Below, piece after piece: positions 52,645-61,166 of a stretch of DNA of 64,000 nucleotides. Under the pieces are notes generated by a model. It worked only from the letters and a program-made list of their open reading frames with translations, did not search any database and was not told where the DNA came from. This stretch comes from Apostichopus japonicus (lineage: Eukaryota; Echinodermata; Holothuroidea; Aspidochirotida; Stichopodidae). Within the stretch, counting starts at the first letter, position 1. Every line of letters starts with the position of its first letter. The stretch is from contig NC_092568.1 in NCBI RefSeq assembly GCF_037975245.1, forward strand, positions 25,465,501 to 25,529,500. The letters are read 5' to 3'. The position numbers and the translations under genes were made by a program.

Positions 52645-53180
52645 GGTCTATCTGTCTAGTCTATAAGTCGATCTGTCTAGACTATAAGTCGATCTGTCCA
52701 GACTCTAAGTCGATCTTTCTAGACTCTCAGTCTATCTGTCTAGACTCTAAGTCTATATGTCTAGCTATCTGTCTAGACTCAGACTCGGAGTCTATCTGTC
52801 TAGACTCTAAGTCGATCTATCTAGACTATAAGTCTATCTGTCTAGACTCTAAGTCTATCCGTTTAGATTCTAAGTCGATCTTCTCTAGACACTCAGTCTA
52901 TCTGTCTAGACTATAAGTCGATCTTTCTTGACTCTCAGTCTATCTGTCTAGCTATCTGTCTAGACTCAGACTCGGAGTCTATCTGTCTAGAATATAAGTT
53001 TACAATCTAGATTGTCAGTCGATCTGTCTAGACTCAAAGTCTATCCGTCTAGAATCTTAGTCTATCCGTCTAGAATCTAAGTCTATCTGTCTAGACTCTA
53101 AGTCTATCTAGACTCTAAGCCTATCTGTCTAGACTCCAAGTCTATCTGTCTAGACTCTAAGTCTATCTGTCTAGACTCTA
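52645..53180. repeat. Satellite-like array of ~21-bp units containing TCTAGA
   Basis: About 25 units close to GTCTATCTGTCTAGACTCTA plus A. There are variants GTCGATCTGTC and GTCTATCCGTC, and two longer inserts reading AGCTATCTGTCTAGACTCAG. AGTCTAGACT-like parts are palindromic, so single strands could fold. The 113-codon frame over it encodes only ICLDSKS-type repeats and is not called as a gene. Confidence 0.85.
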
Positions 53181-53744
53181 CATCTTCGTTCACCTGAAAG
53201 ATGATCCAAATTATTACAACATACTGAATTACAAAATTAAAACAAAGAATTACAACACAGACTCTTGAATGGAAAAAGCAAAAAGCATGTATTCCGAATC
53301 ATTCATTGAAAAGGCAACTCCTCCTTTCCTACTATGCTTCACGGTAGTACCTCGCGCGATCTCAATTGAAACAGGGTCAAAGGCGAATCCATAACGAGAG
53401 CGAGAAAAAATGCATTATAAATAAATAAAGAAATAAACAAAGAAATAATTCAACTAAACCAGATCTATATCACACAAAATGCCTGACATTTCCGGTACAT
53501 GGGGTACAGTGAGGCGTGTAATGACCTCAGTGTAACAGAAACTGAATCATCTCTCTGGCTGTTAGGAAAGGGCACTTAGTTAAATATCTAAATTCTGTGT
53601 TACAGATGTGCTGCAGATAGCTGACTGATCTAATCCATTGCGATAGGCCTAGAACACAAGTAGATAAAATAAGGCATTCTAAACATGTAGCATGGACGGG
53701 GGGGGGGGGAGGTAATGCTTTAACTTCTGAGCCTCAGTCGGGGG
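53181..53744. other. No gene recognised
   Basis: Low-complexity AAATAAATAAAG-like sequence lies at 53420-53447 and a poly-G run at 53699-53709. Nothing else was recognised. Confidence 0.4.
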
Positions 53745-53750
53745 GAAGTC

Positions 53751-54495
53751 TACGGAAGCGTAGAAGGGACATTGCATTGACGAGTTACCAACTTGACAAA
53801 ACGACAATTTTCTGCAAATTGACGAGTTGTCGAGATGGTAACGTGACAAAATTCAGAAAATTGACGTTTTGACGAGATAACGGATCTCGTCAATGCAACA
53901 ATTTTCTGCAAATTGACGAGTTGCACACTTACTACCATCTCGACAAAACGACAAAATTCAGAAAATTGACGTTTTGACGAGATAACGGATCTCTGCTAAT
54001 TGACGAGTTGCACACTTACTACGTATACCATCTCGACAAGATGACAAAATTCAGTTCTGAATTTTTTTTCTGAATTTTGTCATCTTGTCGAGATGGTATA
54101 CGTAGTAAGTGTGCAACTCGTCAATTTGCAGAAAATTGATGCATTGAAGAGATCCGTTAACTCGTCAAAACGTCAATTTTCTGAATTTTGTCATCTTGTC
54201 GAGATGGTAGTAACTGTGCAACTCGTCAATTTGCAGAAAATTGTTGCATTGACGAGATCCGTTATCTCGTCAAAACGTCATTTTCTGAATTTTGTCGTTT
54301 TGTCGAGATGGTGGTAAGTGTGCAACTCGTCAATTTGCAGAAAATTGTTGCATTGACGAGATCCGTTATCTCGGCAAAACGTCAATTTTCTGATTTTTGT
54401 CACGTTACCATCTCGTCAACTCGTCAATTTGCAGATAATTGTCGTTTTGTCAAGTTGGTAACGCGTCAATGCAATGTCCCTTCTACGCTTCCGTA
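53751..54495. mobile_element. Foldback element, TAC...GTA ends, 6-bp duplication (IS3EU-like)
   Basis: A 745-bp near-complete palindrome centred at about 54060. It begins TACGGAAGCGTAGAAGGGAC and ends with the reverse complement. The outermost bases also fold on themselves (CTACG/CGTAG around GAAG). Perfect 6-bp duplications, GAAGTC, flank it (53745-53750 and 54496-54501). Each arm is built of subrepeats of about 105-115 bp containing GACGAGTTGCACACTTACTA and AAAATTGACGTTTTGACGAG. The left arm is about 300 bp and the right about 430 bp, so the right has about one extra unit. The inner 60 bp on each side of the centre pair almost perfectly. TAY...RTA termini with 6-bp duplications match what I recall for the IS3EU superfamily. 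Superfamily assignment is therefore inference. No coding capacity. Confidence 0.8.
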
Positions 54496-54501
54496 GAAGT
54501 C

Positions 54502-55835
54502 GGGGGTAATGAGCAAACAAATTGGAGGAATCGTTGGGTCAGTTGTGGAATATAGGAACTTGGCCCACCACCCCGACAGCCTGAAATGACGTGCAAGCTA
54601 CTAGTGAATTTAACTTTTATCATTTAATGAGAAAAAATATTAATGATTATTAGTGAGATTCAGTGATATGCATAACGCTTGAGTGAGGCAATACATTAAC
54701 TTAGGCCTATCTTAGCGAGCGTCATTCCATAGACCGACCCTATAGGCTTACACATGTCTCTGTACTTCATAGGTCGTAGGTGCAGACCTACTTCTCAATG
54801 GCCCCCTTTTCTCATCCCAAATCCATCAGACTTCATTGTTAATGGTCTGTTCAACTCATCAGTTATGTACGGTAGGTACTTCGACCAATACAGAATTCAG
54901 ACACCCAGATGAAGACATTATCTAGTGGAGTGCTTAGGCTAGAGAAACAGAGACAGTTGTCAAGAGAAATGAAATGCGAGTCAAGATCACTTCTAGTATG
55001 AACTGCTGACTGACCTCGGCAGAGTTGTTATTTGTGGAAACCCTTGGCAAAACTTTCCACATGCTCGTAATCTATATAATTATGTTCATTTTAGTATTAG
55101 AAATAACTCTTGTGGTACTTTAAACTAAGTTTGCACCTTCGTATTACTTGCTGCATCCGCCCTTGTTATGCGATACCTAATGAATCAATATAGACGTATA
55201 TGAGCGTAGAATGGACATGTTGGCCCCCCACCCCCTATCGCCCCTCGCCACACCTTTCACATTATCTGATATAGATTATTATTCAGCGTATACAAGCATG
55301 AATTCAATAAGTTAATATTCAGTTAAGAACATTCATTCTTAAATATAATTATTAAGAGTGACAGTAACCTGTCACTAGTTATTAAACTTGTTCTTGTTGT
55401 TTGTATTTGCTATCAATGACCCCCATACCTCCACTCCTCCCGCTCCATATCTCCTGCACACATGCATGTATATTTTCGCATCGTATACGTCGATGCATTA
55501 GCTTTATGCATTAAATAGTGAATATCATAAATGTAAGCAATATACTAAGTCGCAACATTTATCCATCGAGCACATGGGCATCGTTACCCCCAATTTACCC
55601 TACCTCACCCCTTGCTCCAGCCTGTTCCAACTCCCCCTCTCCTTTGTTGGATAAATTGCCAATTTCTCCTGCATATTCACAGGGCAGATAAACGTTACAC
55701 TTGCTCAATGTATATCGAAATTTCCATCAAATTAAAATCACTATTCGGTCATTCCTCGTAAATCTCTCCGAACCGCCAACAGGTTTAGCGTAAATATCTT
55801 GTATTTCAACTACAAATATTTGCATGTAACCTGCC
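54502..55835. other. No gene recognised
   Basis: No supported exon, element terminus or RNA gene was seen in this stretch between the two foldback elements. Confidence 0.4.
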
Positions 55836-55841
55836 CCAGCG
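55836..55841. repeat. Target-site duplication CCAGCG, left copy
   Basis: Identical to 59708-59713, immediately outside the TAT/ATA termini. Confidence 0.75.
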
Positions 55842-55869
55842 TATGGCAAGCCGTTTTAACATTTACCTC

Positions 55870-56330
55870 GCAATTCGACTTAAGTCGAATACATTTCACT
55901 TAAGTGGAATTCAATTTCACTTAAGCAGAATACTATTTAACTTAAGTGGAATTCTATTTCACTTAAGTGGAATACCATTCCACTTAAGCTTAATTGTATT
56001 TTACTTAAGCTGAATTCATCAACTTGTCACTGCATTTTACTTAAGCTAAATTCTATTTCACTTAAGTGGAATTGCATTCCACTTAAGTGGAATTGTATTC
56101 CACTTAAGTGGAAATGCATTTCACTTAAGTGGAATTGTATTCTACTTAAGTGGAATACAATTCCACTTAAGTGGAATGTCCTGTCTATTTCACTTAAGTG
56201 GAATACAATTCCACTTAAGTGGAAATGCATTCCACTTAAGTGAAATGTGATTGGATAGTCTATTTCACTTAAGTGGAATGTGATTGGCTAGTCTATTCCA
56301 CTTAAGTGGAATGTGATTGGCTAGTACATT
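55870..56330. repeat. Left arm: ACTTAAGT palindrome array
   Basis: About 24 copies of CACTTAAGTG or close variants, spaced about 17-22 bp, most inside ATTCCACTTAAGTGGAAT. The inner end changes to a longer unit ending in GGAATGTGATTGGCTAGTC, repeated three times (56236-56325). Because each unit is itself palindromic, the arm can fold locally as well as pair with the right arm. Frames here (FHLSG/FHLSE repeats) are artefacts. Confidence 0.85.
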
Positions 56331-56533
56331 TACCGCCAAACTTTGCCCATGCCTTTGCGCGCCATTATAAACAACTTGCCGCGATACGTGTACGTACGTA
56401 CGTGGTGTCGATATGTGCACAATGAATATCGGCTGTCCATCGGGATCCAGCTAGCACTTAACATCCGTGCAAGGTGTGTACGTACCAGGTGCGTATCCAG
56501 GGGGGGGGCGTTGGGGGCGCGCGCCCCCCGGGT

Positions 56534-56656
56534 AAGAAAAAGAGGAGAGAAAAAAAAAAGAAGAAAAAAGGAAAAAAGAGGGGAAAAAAGAAGAGGAGGA
56601 GAGGAAGGAAGAGAAAAGAAAAAGAAGAAAGAGAGAAAAAGGAGAAAAAGAGGGAG
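56534..56656 (+). repeat. 123-base uninterrupted purine tract
   Basis: Only A and G occur from 56534 to 56656 (AAGAAAAAG, GAGGAGAG and similar), and the tract stays purine-rich to about 56700. It could form triplex DNA. The K/R/E-rich frames over it, and the serine/phenylalanine-rich frame on the other strand, are composition artefacts. Confidence 0.9.
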
Positions 56657-57045
56657 TAAAAGAAAAACGCGAAGACACCGGGAAGAGAAAGAGGAACAGT
56701 GACATCATTACAGCGCTGAAGGGTAGCCAGTGACGGATCAATGATTTCGTAAAAGTTTGACTCACCCTACCCCTTACACCGACAACTCCATTTTTTGACG
56801 TTTCCATTTTCCATTTCCTCTCTCACTAATGATCTATATATATACTATATATGGTCTATCATAACGCGTGTGTAGAATTGTGCTATCAAAGCAACTGTGG
56901 CTGGTCTCGAACTCGATCGTGTCGTTGGGGAACATGACGATTTTTGGGATGGGGGCGACCGCCCGCCCCCCCCCCCCTTCAGCATTGTTTTAAATGATAT
57001 CGCTAAGTAATTTCAAAATAGAAAGTGCTTAGATGCAACTTACAA

Positions 57046-57222
57046 GGCCTGGGAAGTGTCATTTCCAGCGATCTGGGAGACATTTTCGGCCAAAATTTGC
57101 TTGTACGCTTCGCGCTAACAAATGGTCCTGTGTAGTGCCATTTCCAGCGATCTGGGAGGCATTTTCGGCCAAAATTTTCTTGTACGCTTCGCGCCAACCT
57201 ATGGTGGCGCTACGCTGAGATA
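57046..57222 (+). repeat. Two adjacent copies of an ~85-bp GATCTGGG...TGGCGCT module
   Basis: Copies begin near 57050 and 57131. Shared words are ATTTCCAGCGATCTGGGAG, CATTTTCGGCCAAAATTT and CTTGTACGCTTCGCGC. Further copies lie at 57857-57945 (inside the 384-bp MITE) and 58558-58655 (at the right end of the 2215-bp element), all in the same orientation. The module looks like a subterminal sequence shared by related element families. Confidence 0.75.
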
Positions 57223-57628
57223 ATTTGCCTACAGGCTTCGCCCTCCCTTGGCAAATTCCTCGCTACTCGCCTGTTCGAATTTGTGACGCAAACAGCAAAT
57301 ATCACATCATATCAGTGAGCATGAAAATGGCGTTCCAGGATGAAAAGCCTCAAAACTGTCCGACTTGCCTAAAAAAATAACCCAAAATTTCCGCGCGCGG
57401 AGCGCGCGTTCAACGTGTTAGGGTCAATATCATATAAGCAAGCATCGGTTAATACATCGCATGCCATCATGTACCGTACGGTCCGTTCAAATTGCGCAGT
57501 ATACCGCGGGATGCTAATGTAAACAACGACATGTCTCATGTAGATGTATAAAAAGCATGGAGGTCCAATTATGTCAAAACTCTCTTTTACATTAGTAATG
57601 GCGAATTAGGGGCTGCACCCCCGCCGCG

Positions 57629-58012
57629 CAGTGGCGGAGCGTCCATACGGTCAGGGGGCGCATGCCCCCCCCCCCTGACGGACTCAAATGGACTGCTGGC
57701 GCGTTTTTCAGCTCTTTACCACTTTTTACTTATTCTAGATTATTGACTTTTTTATTGCGCTCTCATCTACTTATTGACATTTGTCACATTTTGTTGGTGT
57801 AATTTGGAGATGACACCCATTTATTCTTCGTTTATCTGCAAATTAGCCAGGCCCGGAAAAGGTCATTTCCGGCGATCTAGGGAGTATCTTTACTCAAAAA
57901 TTTTCTGTACGCTACGCGCCAACCAGTGGTGGCGCTCCGCTTAGATAGTGTTGAAAGCGCCCCTACAGACCATTCTCGCTCCTCCTGACCAATACCCCTA
58001 GCTCCGCCACTG
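57629..58012. mobile_element. Innermost nested hAT MITE (384 bp)
   Basis: The ends CAGTGGCGGAGC and GCTCCGCCACTG are perfect 12-bp inverted repeats. The flanks CCGCCGCG (57621-57628) and CCGTCGCG (58013-58020) match at 7 of 8 positions, as expected for an 8-bp hAT duplication. The left end has a GGGGGCGCATGCCCCC hairpin. The right half (57857-57945) carries a copy of the module also present three times in the enclosing element. No coding capacity. Confidence 0.8.
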
Positions 58013-58821
58013 CCGTCGCGCCTCCTACGCCTATGTGTATAGTGTTCGGTTTCGGAAATATCTGCTATTTTTTCATTTCCTTCAACCAAGTTTTATAATA
58101 GCCGTTATAACAGGTTTTATTATTTGTACACCAATAAATTAACTGTGTCTGAATTTTCGAAAATTTCTGACCAACATTCTGCATCACACTTCCCTCTACT
58201 CGTGCAATTTTGACCAGTCTGTTAGGGGTTCAAGGAAGTTTTTCTATATTGGTTGTCCATAGATGAAATTTTGTACAACATTATGGGTATGTTTTCAAGT
58301 GAGTTTATTCACGAGAAATGTGAATTTTCAAATTCGGAACAAATATGGGGCTTAAAACCTTGAAAAGTGGGGCTGACGGGTATTGTTGGCCGTGACGTAG
58401 AATCACCTACAAAAGCAAAGACCCACAGGAGATGCGATCAGGTCGAACATGATGTGTGCCGGGGTGACAATTTTCAAAAAGGTTATGGATGGAAAAAAAA
58501 AACTATTAGGAAATACTTGGTTCTCAGGCAAAAAGTGTACATCTGGTTGGTCATTTCAAGCCCGAGAAGTGCCGTTTCCGGTGATCTGGGGGGTATCAAA
58601 ATAAGAAATTTTCTTGTACGCTGCGCGCCAACCGATGGTGGCGCTCCGCTTAGATAGTAATTCGCGCCCCCCGGGTTTGAAAATCCTGGATACGCGCCTG
58701 CGTACGTACCTGACCTGGTACCTGACGAATACCATTACCAAAATAAAGCCATGGCAAATACATTATAAGTGGTTGGAGCTACAGCCGAAAACGCATTGAC
58801 AAGGTCAAGAAAACGTTTTAC

Positions 58822-59059
58822 TTTTTGTGGATCTGGGGTTTTGGATGGAATCTTTTATTTCGTCAAAAGTTTCACTATCTAAAAAGTTACGAATTCTGCC
58901 TATGTTACTTAAACAAGATGTAAGTCGCCTCTGTTGTGCATCATACTGATTGTTCCCCTGTGCAAGTGAGGAAACAACACTTCGAATTGTGTCTCTAACA
59001 ACAACAATTATTTGATCGCATTCCAGCAATGTTAGATGTGAATGATTAGCCGTAGCCAT
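58822..59059 (-). CDS. Possible N-terminal exon of the foldback element's transposase (uncertain)
   Basis: The frame starts at the second methionine (MATANHSHLTLLEC, ATG at 59057-59059). It runs about 79 codons to a possible donor (GTAAAA on the minus strand, GT at 58820-58821), and the open frame itself ends at 58805. The product looks helical: LECDQIIVVVRDTIRSVVSS, then RRLTSCLSNIGRIRNFL, then ETFDEIKDSIQNP. Its style resembles the N-terminal region upstream of the helix-turn-helix and integrase core in some eukaryotic integrase-type transposases, as I recall them. It points inward from the right arm, and continuation is cut by the nested element at 58700. No catalytic DDE residues are present in what remains. 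A chance frame is quite possible. The match is to memory of a family style, not to an alignment. Confidence 0.35.
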
Positions 59060-59162
59060 GATGTACACGTGCAACGAGGATCGACTAAATCATCATATGT
59101 GATGAGCAATTGAATGCGTTACGACGAACATTACCCTAAATTGTATTTATATGTAAGCCACA

Positions 59163-59672
59163 TATCAACATTTCCACTTAAGTGGAATTGTATTTTACTT
59201 AAGCAGAATAGAATTCCACTTAAGTGAAATTGACGCCCAAAAGATGTTATTCCACTTAAGTGAAATTGTATTCCACTTAAGTGGAATACAATTCCACTTA
59301 AGTGGAAATGCATTCCACTTAAGTGGAATTGTATTTCACTTAAGTGGAAATGCATTCCACTTAAGTGGAATTGTATTCCACTTAAGTGAAATAGATGGGC
59401 TATTTAGCTTAAGTGGAATACAATTCCACTTAAGTGGAAATGTATTCCACTTAAGTGAAATACAATTCCACTTAAGTGGAATGCAATTCCACTTAAGTGG
59501 AATTCATTTCCACTTAAGTGAAATAGAAATGTCCATTTCTACTTAAGTGAAATTGAATTCCACTTAAGTGAAATTGAATTCCACTTAAGTGGAATACATT
59601 TCACTTAAGTGGAATTCCATTTCACTTAAGTAGAATGTATTCCACTTAAGTGAAATGTATTCGACTTAAGTC
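59163..59672. repeat. Right arm: ACTTAAGT palindrome array
   Basis: About 26 copies of the same ACTTAAGT unit, reverse complementary in overall order to the left arm. It lacks the GTGATTGGCTAGTC extension found at the inner end of the left arm, so the arms are not identical in length or composition. Confidence 0.85.
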
Positions 59673-59707
59673 TAATTGCGAGGTAAATGTTAAAACGGCT
59701 TGCCATA

Positions 59708-59713
59708 CCAGCG
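59708..59713. repeat. Target-site duplication CCAGCG, right copy
   Basis: Identical to 55836-55841. Confidence 0.75.
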
Positions 59714-60247
59714 CGTGTAACAGGCATGTTGAGGTAGTAACGGTCTTATATTGACCCTCGGCTGTCAAGAGGTCACTCGAGCATAGATTAACCTGATACC
59801 ACTTGTTGCGCGTTTATGATGTTCATATTATACGCAGAAAATTACGGAAGCAAAAAGGCAGAAAAAATCCTATCAGCTGAGAAAATCTATTGAAATGCTG
59901 GCCAAAAGTAAAGGAGAGGTCAAATTCCTGAACAAAGAACATTCCCCTAAGGGTAGCTTTCACTGACCCGATTTGAGGACATCTTCCCCTTTCAGCTGTT
60001 TTTACCATGGTAGTGTTTTCTGGATGAGTGGGAAGCAGTCACCACAAATCTTCATATGACTGACATCTTTAGGTCATTATATAAACTGGTCAAGCTGTCA
60101 GTTCCCGATCTCTCTGATATCAATATATAGTCGTTATATAGTTATAGCTATATACTACCAATGAAAGCTGCCAACCAGTAATTGTAGTTTGAAGCCGGCG
60201 GCGTCTCCTGCGTCTCCTAGTGCGCAGCCATTATTCTTGCTATGGAG
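59714..60247. other. No gene recognised
   Basis: No exon or repeat was recognised between the foldback element and the TAGGG array. Confidence 0.4.
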
Positions 60248-60399
60248 GTGGGGTAGGGGTAGGGGTAGGGTAGGGTAGGGTAGGGTAGGGTAGGGTAGGG
60301 TAGGGTAGGGTAGGGTAGGGTAGGGTAGGGGAGGGGAGGGGTAGGGATAGGGGGTAGGGTAGGGATGGGGTAGGGGTATGGGTAGTGTAGGGGTAGGGG
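60248..60399. repeat. TAGGG pentanucleotide array
   Basis: A run of TAGGG pentamers (about 15 exact in a row near 60265-60330), flanked by looser TAGGGG, GAGGGG and TAGGGA variants. It differs by one T from the animal telomere repeat TTAGGG. It is interstitial and short. The strand composition gives a Y/P/T-repeat frame on the minus strand that is not a gene. Confidence 0.9.
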
Positions 60400-60815
60400 A
60401 ATATATTCTAAGCATCGTGCCGTTTTCGAGATAACAATATTTTGTTGTCAATGAGATGATCCATGTTTGCTGCAAGTCGATTTTATGATGATATACCAAC
60501 TGTGACAATTCGTCACATTATATCCCTGGCGAAACCGACATGCGTAGGAATTGAATGCAATAATCACCAAGATGTTTAGATTATGTTCCTCCCCAGAAAT
60601 GAATATATCCCCTGGACTATGCTATGAATAATGTTACTTCTTCTGATCTGTATTTTGTGTCGATATGCCACCGTGTGTATGTAATACGGTCTACGTAATG
60701 TTTGAACATAATTCAGTTGAATATCCTTCTATATAACTAAGTATTACAATTGGTTAGGTGCTCCTACATTAACTGTAAATATAGAAATTGTGTCCTGCAA
60801 GGTAAGTGTTTTATT

Positions 60816-61166
60816 TTAGTTGTTGTCGCTGTTGTTTGTTTTGTAGAGTTTGTCGGAGGCAAACGTTTGCAGTGTTAAGTGGTAGCTTCTCTCAGAGTTA
60901 CAACGGTCAATAATGCATATGACTGTACTAAATGCCATATGATATGAGAAGTACACAAGTGCCGCCACGACAATTGGAAAAAGAACCAACACTACAGTCT
61001 TCAGATTTGAGTAGACTAATTCACAAACTTTATAAACGTTTTCTATCTTTATTGGATCGGATCCAAATTTGTCCAGATGACGACTGACCTTTGAACTGAC
61101 AGTGTTTACAATTCGCAGGGACCTTAAATACACCACAGAGTGGTCTTCAGTTCTGAACGTATACAC
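60816..61166 (-). CDS. Uncharacterised open frame with one likely membrane segment (low confidence)
   Basis: 116 codons. After a mixed N-terminal part (residues 1-50, including KVSRHLDKFGSDPIKIENVY) there is a hydrophobic stretch, about residues 56-82, TVVLVLFPIVVAALVYFSYH followed by MAFSTVICII, which could span a membrane. The C-terminal tail is polar and ends NNSDNN. I do not recognise a family. No neighbouring exon, promoter or clear splice signal supports it, so it may be chance. Confidence 0.2.
   Translation of the reverse strand: MYTFRTEDHSVVYLRSLRIVNTVSSKVSRHLDKFGSDPIKIENVYKVCELVYSNLKTVVLVLFPIVVAALVYFSYHMAFSTVICIIDRCNSERSYHLTLQTFASDKLYKTNNSDNN

Larger units (their letters stand above)
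56486..58700. mobile_element. Nested nonautonomous DNA transposon (2215 bp)
   Basis: The terminal repeat is CAGGTGCGTATCCAGG (left) against CAGGCGCGTATCCAGG (right, reverse complement), 15 of 16 matching. Next to each lies a GC-rich CGCGCCCCCCGGGT motif. The flanking duplication is either TGTACGTAC / CGTACGTAC (9 bp, one mismatch; 56477-56485 and 58701-58709) or an exact 8-bp GTACGTAC if the right border is shifted by one base. The CAGG ends and ~8-bp duplication favour a hAT-type element. It inserted into the older foldback element and later received the 384-bp hAT MITE at 57629. No transposase frame was recognised. It contains a 123-base purine tract and three copies of the ~85-bp module described separately, plus a fourth inside the nested MITE. 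Confidence 0.75.
55842..59707. mobile_element. Large foldback element, TAT...ATA ends, 6-bp duplication (IS3EU-like), with nested cargo
   Basis: The ends are inverted repeats starting TATGGCAAGCCGTTTTAACA and continuing through TTTACCTCGCAATT. They then pass into long arms (55842-56330 and 59163-59707) made of palindromic ATTCCACTTAAGTGGAAT words. A 6-bp duplication, CCAGCG, flanks it (55836-55841 and 59708-59713). The total is 3866 bp, of which 2215 bp is a later insertion (56486-58700), so the element was about 1.6 kb before. Its own interior is 56331-56485 and 58701-59162, including a minus-strand frame (58805-59059) that may be the remnant of a transposase. The same termini rule and duplication length are seen in the 745-bp foldback at 53751, which argues for one superfamily. 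IS3EU is my best guess. Confidence 0.82.

Noticed and set aside
54093-54496. Frames with LVNLQKIVALTRSV-type repeats
   Set aside because: They lie within the foldback element's subrepeats and appear on both arms.
56343-56807. Lys/Arg/Glu-rich and Ser/Phe-rich frames as nuclear or membrane proteins
   Set aside because: They translate a pure purine tract and its complement inside a transposon.
59131-59546. FHLSG/FHLSE repeat protein
   Set aside because: It is a translation of the ACTTAAGT arm. The same peptide appears on both strands because the unit is a palindrome.
55870-59672. Two independent ACTTAAGT satellites
   Set aside because: The outer ends are inverted copies flanked by a common 6-bp duplication, so both are arms of one element.
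60248-60399. Telomere end
   Set aside because: The unit is TAGGG, not TTAGGG. It is short and lies inside unique sequence.
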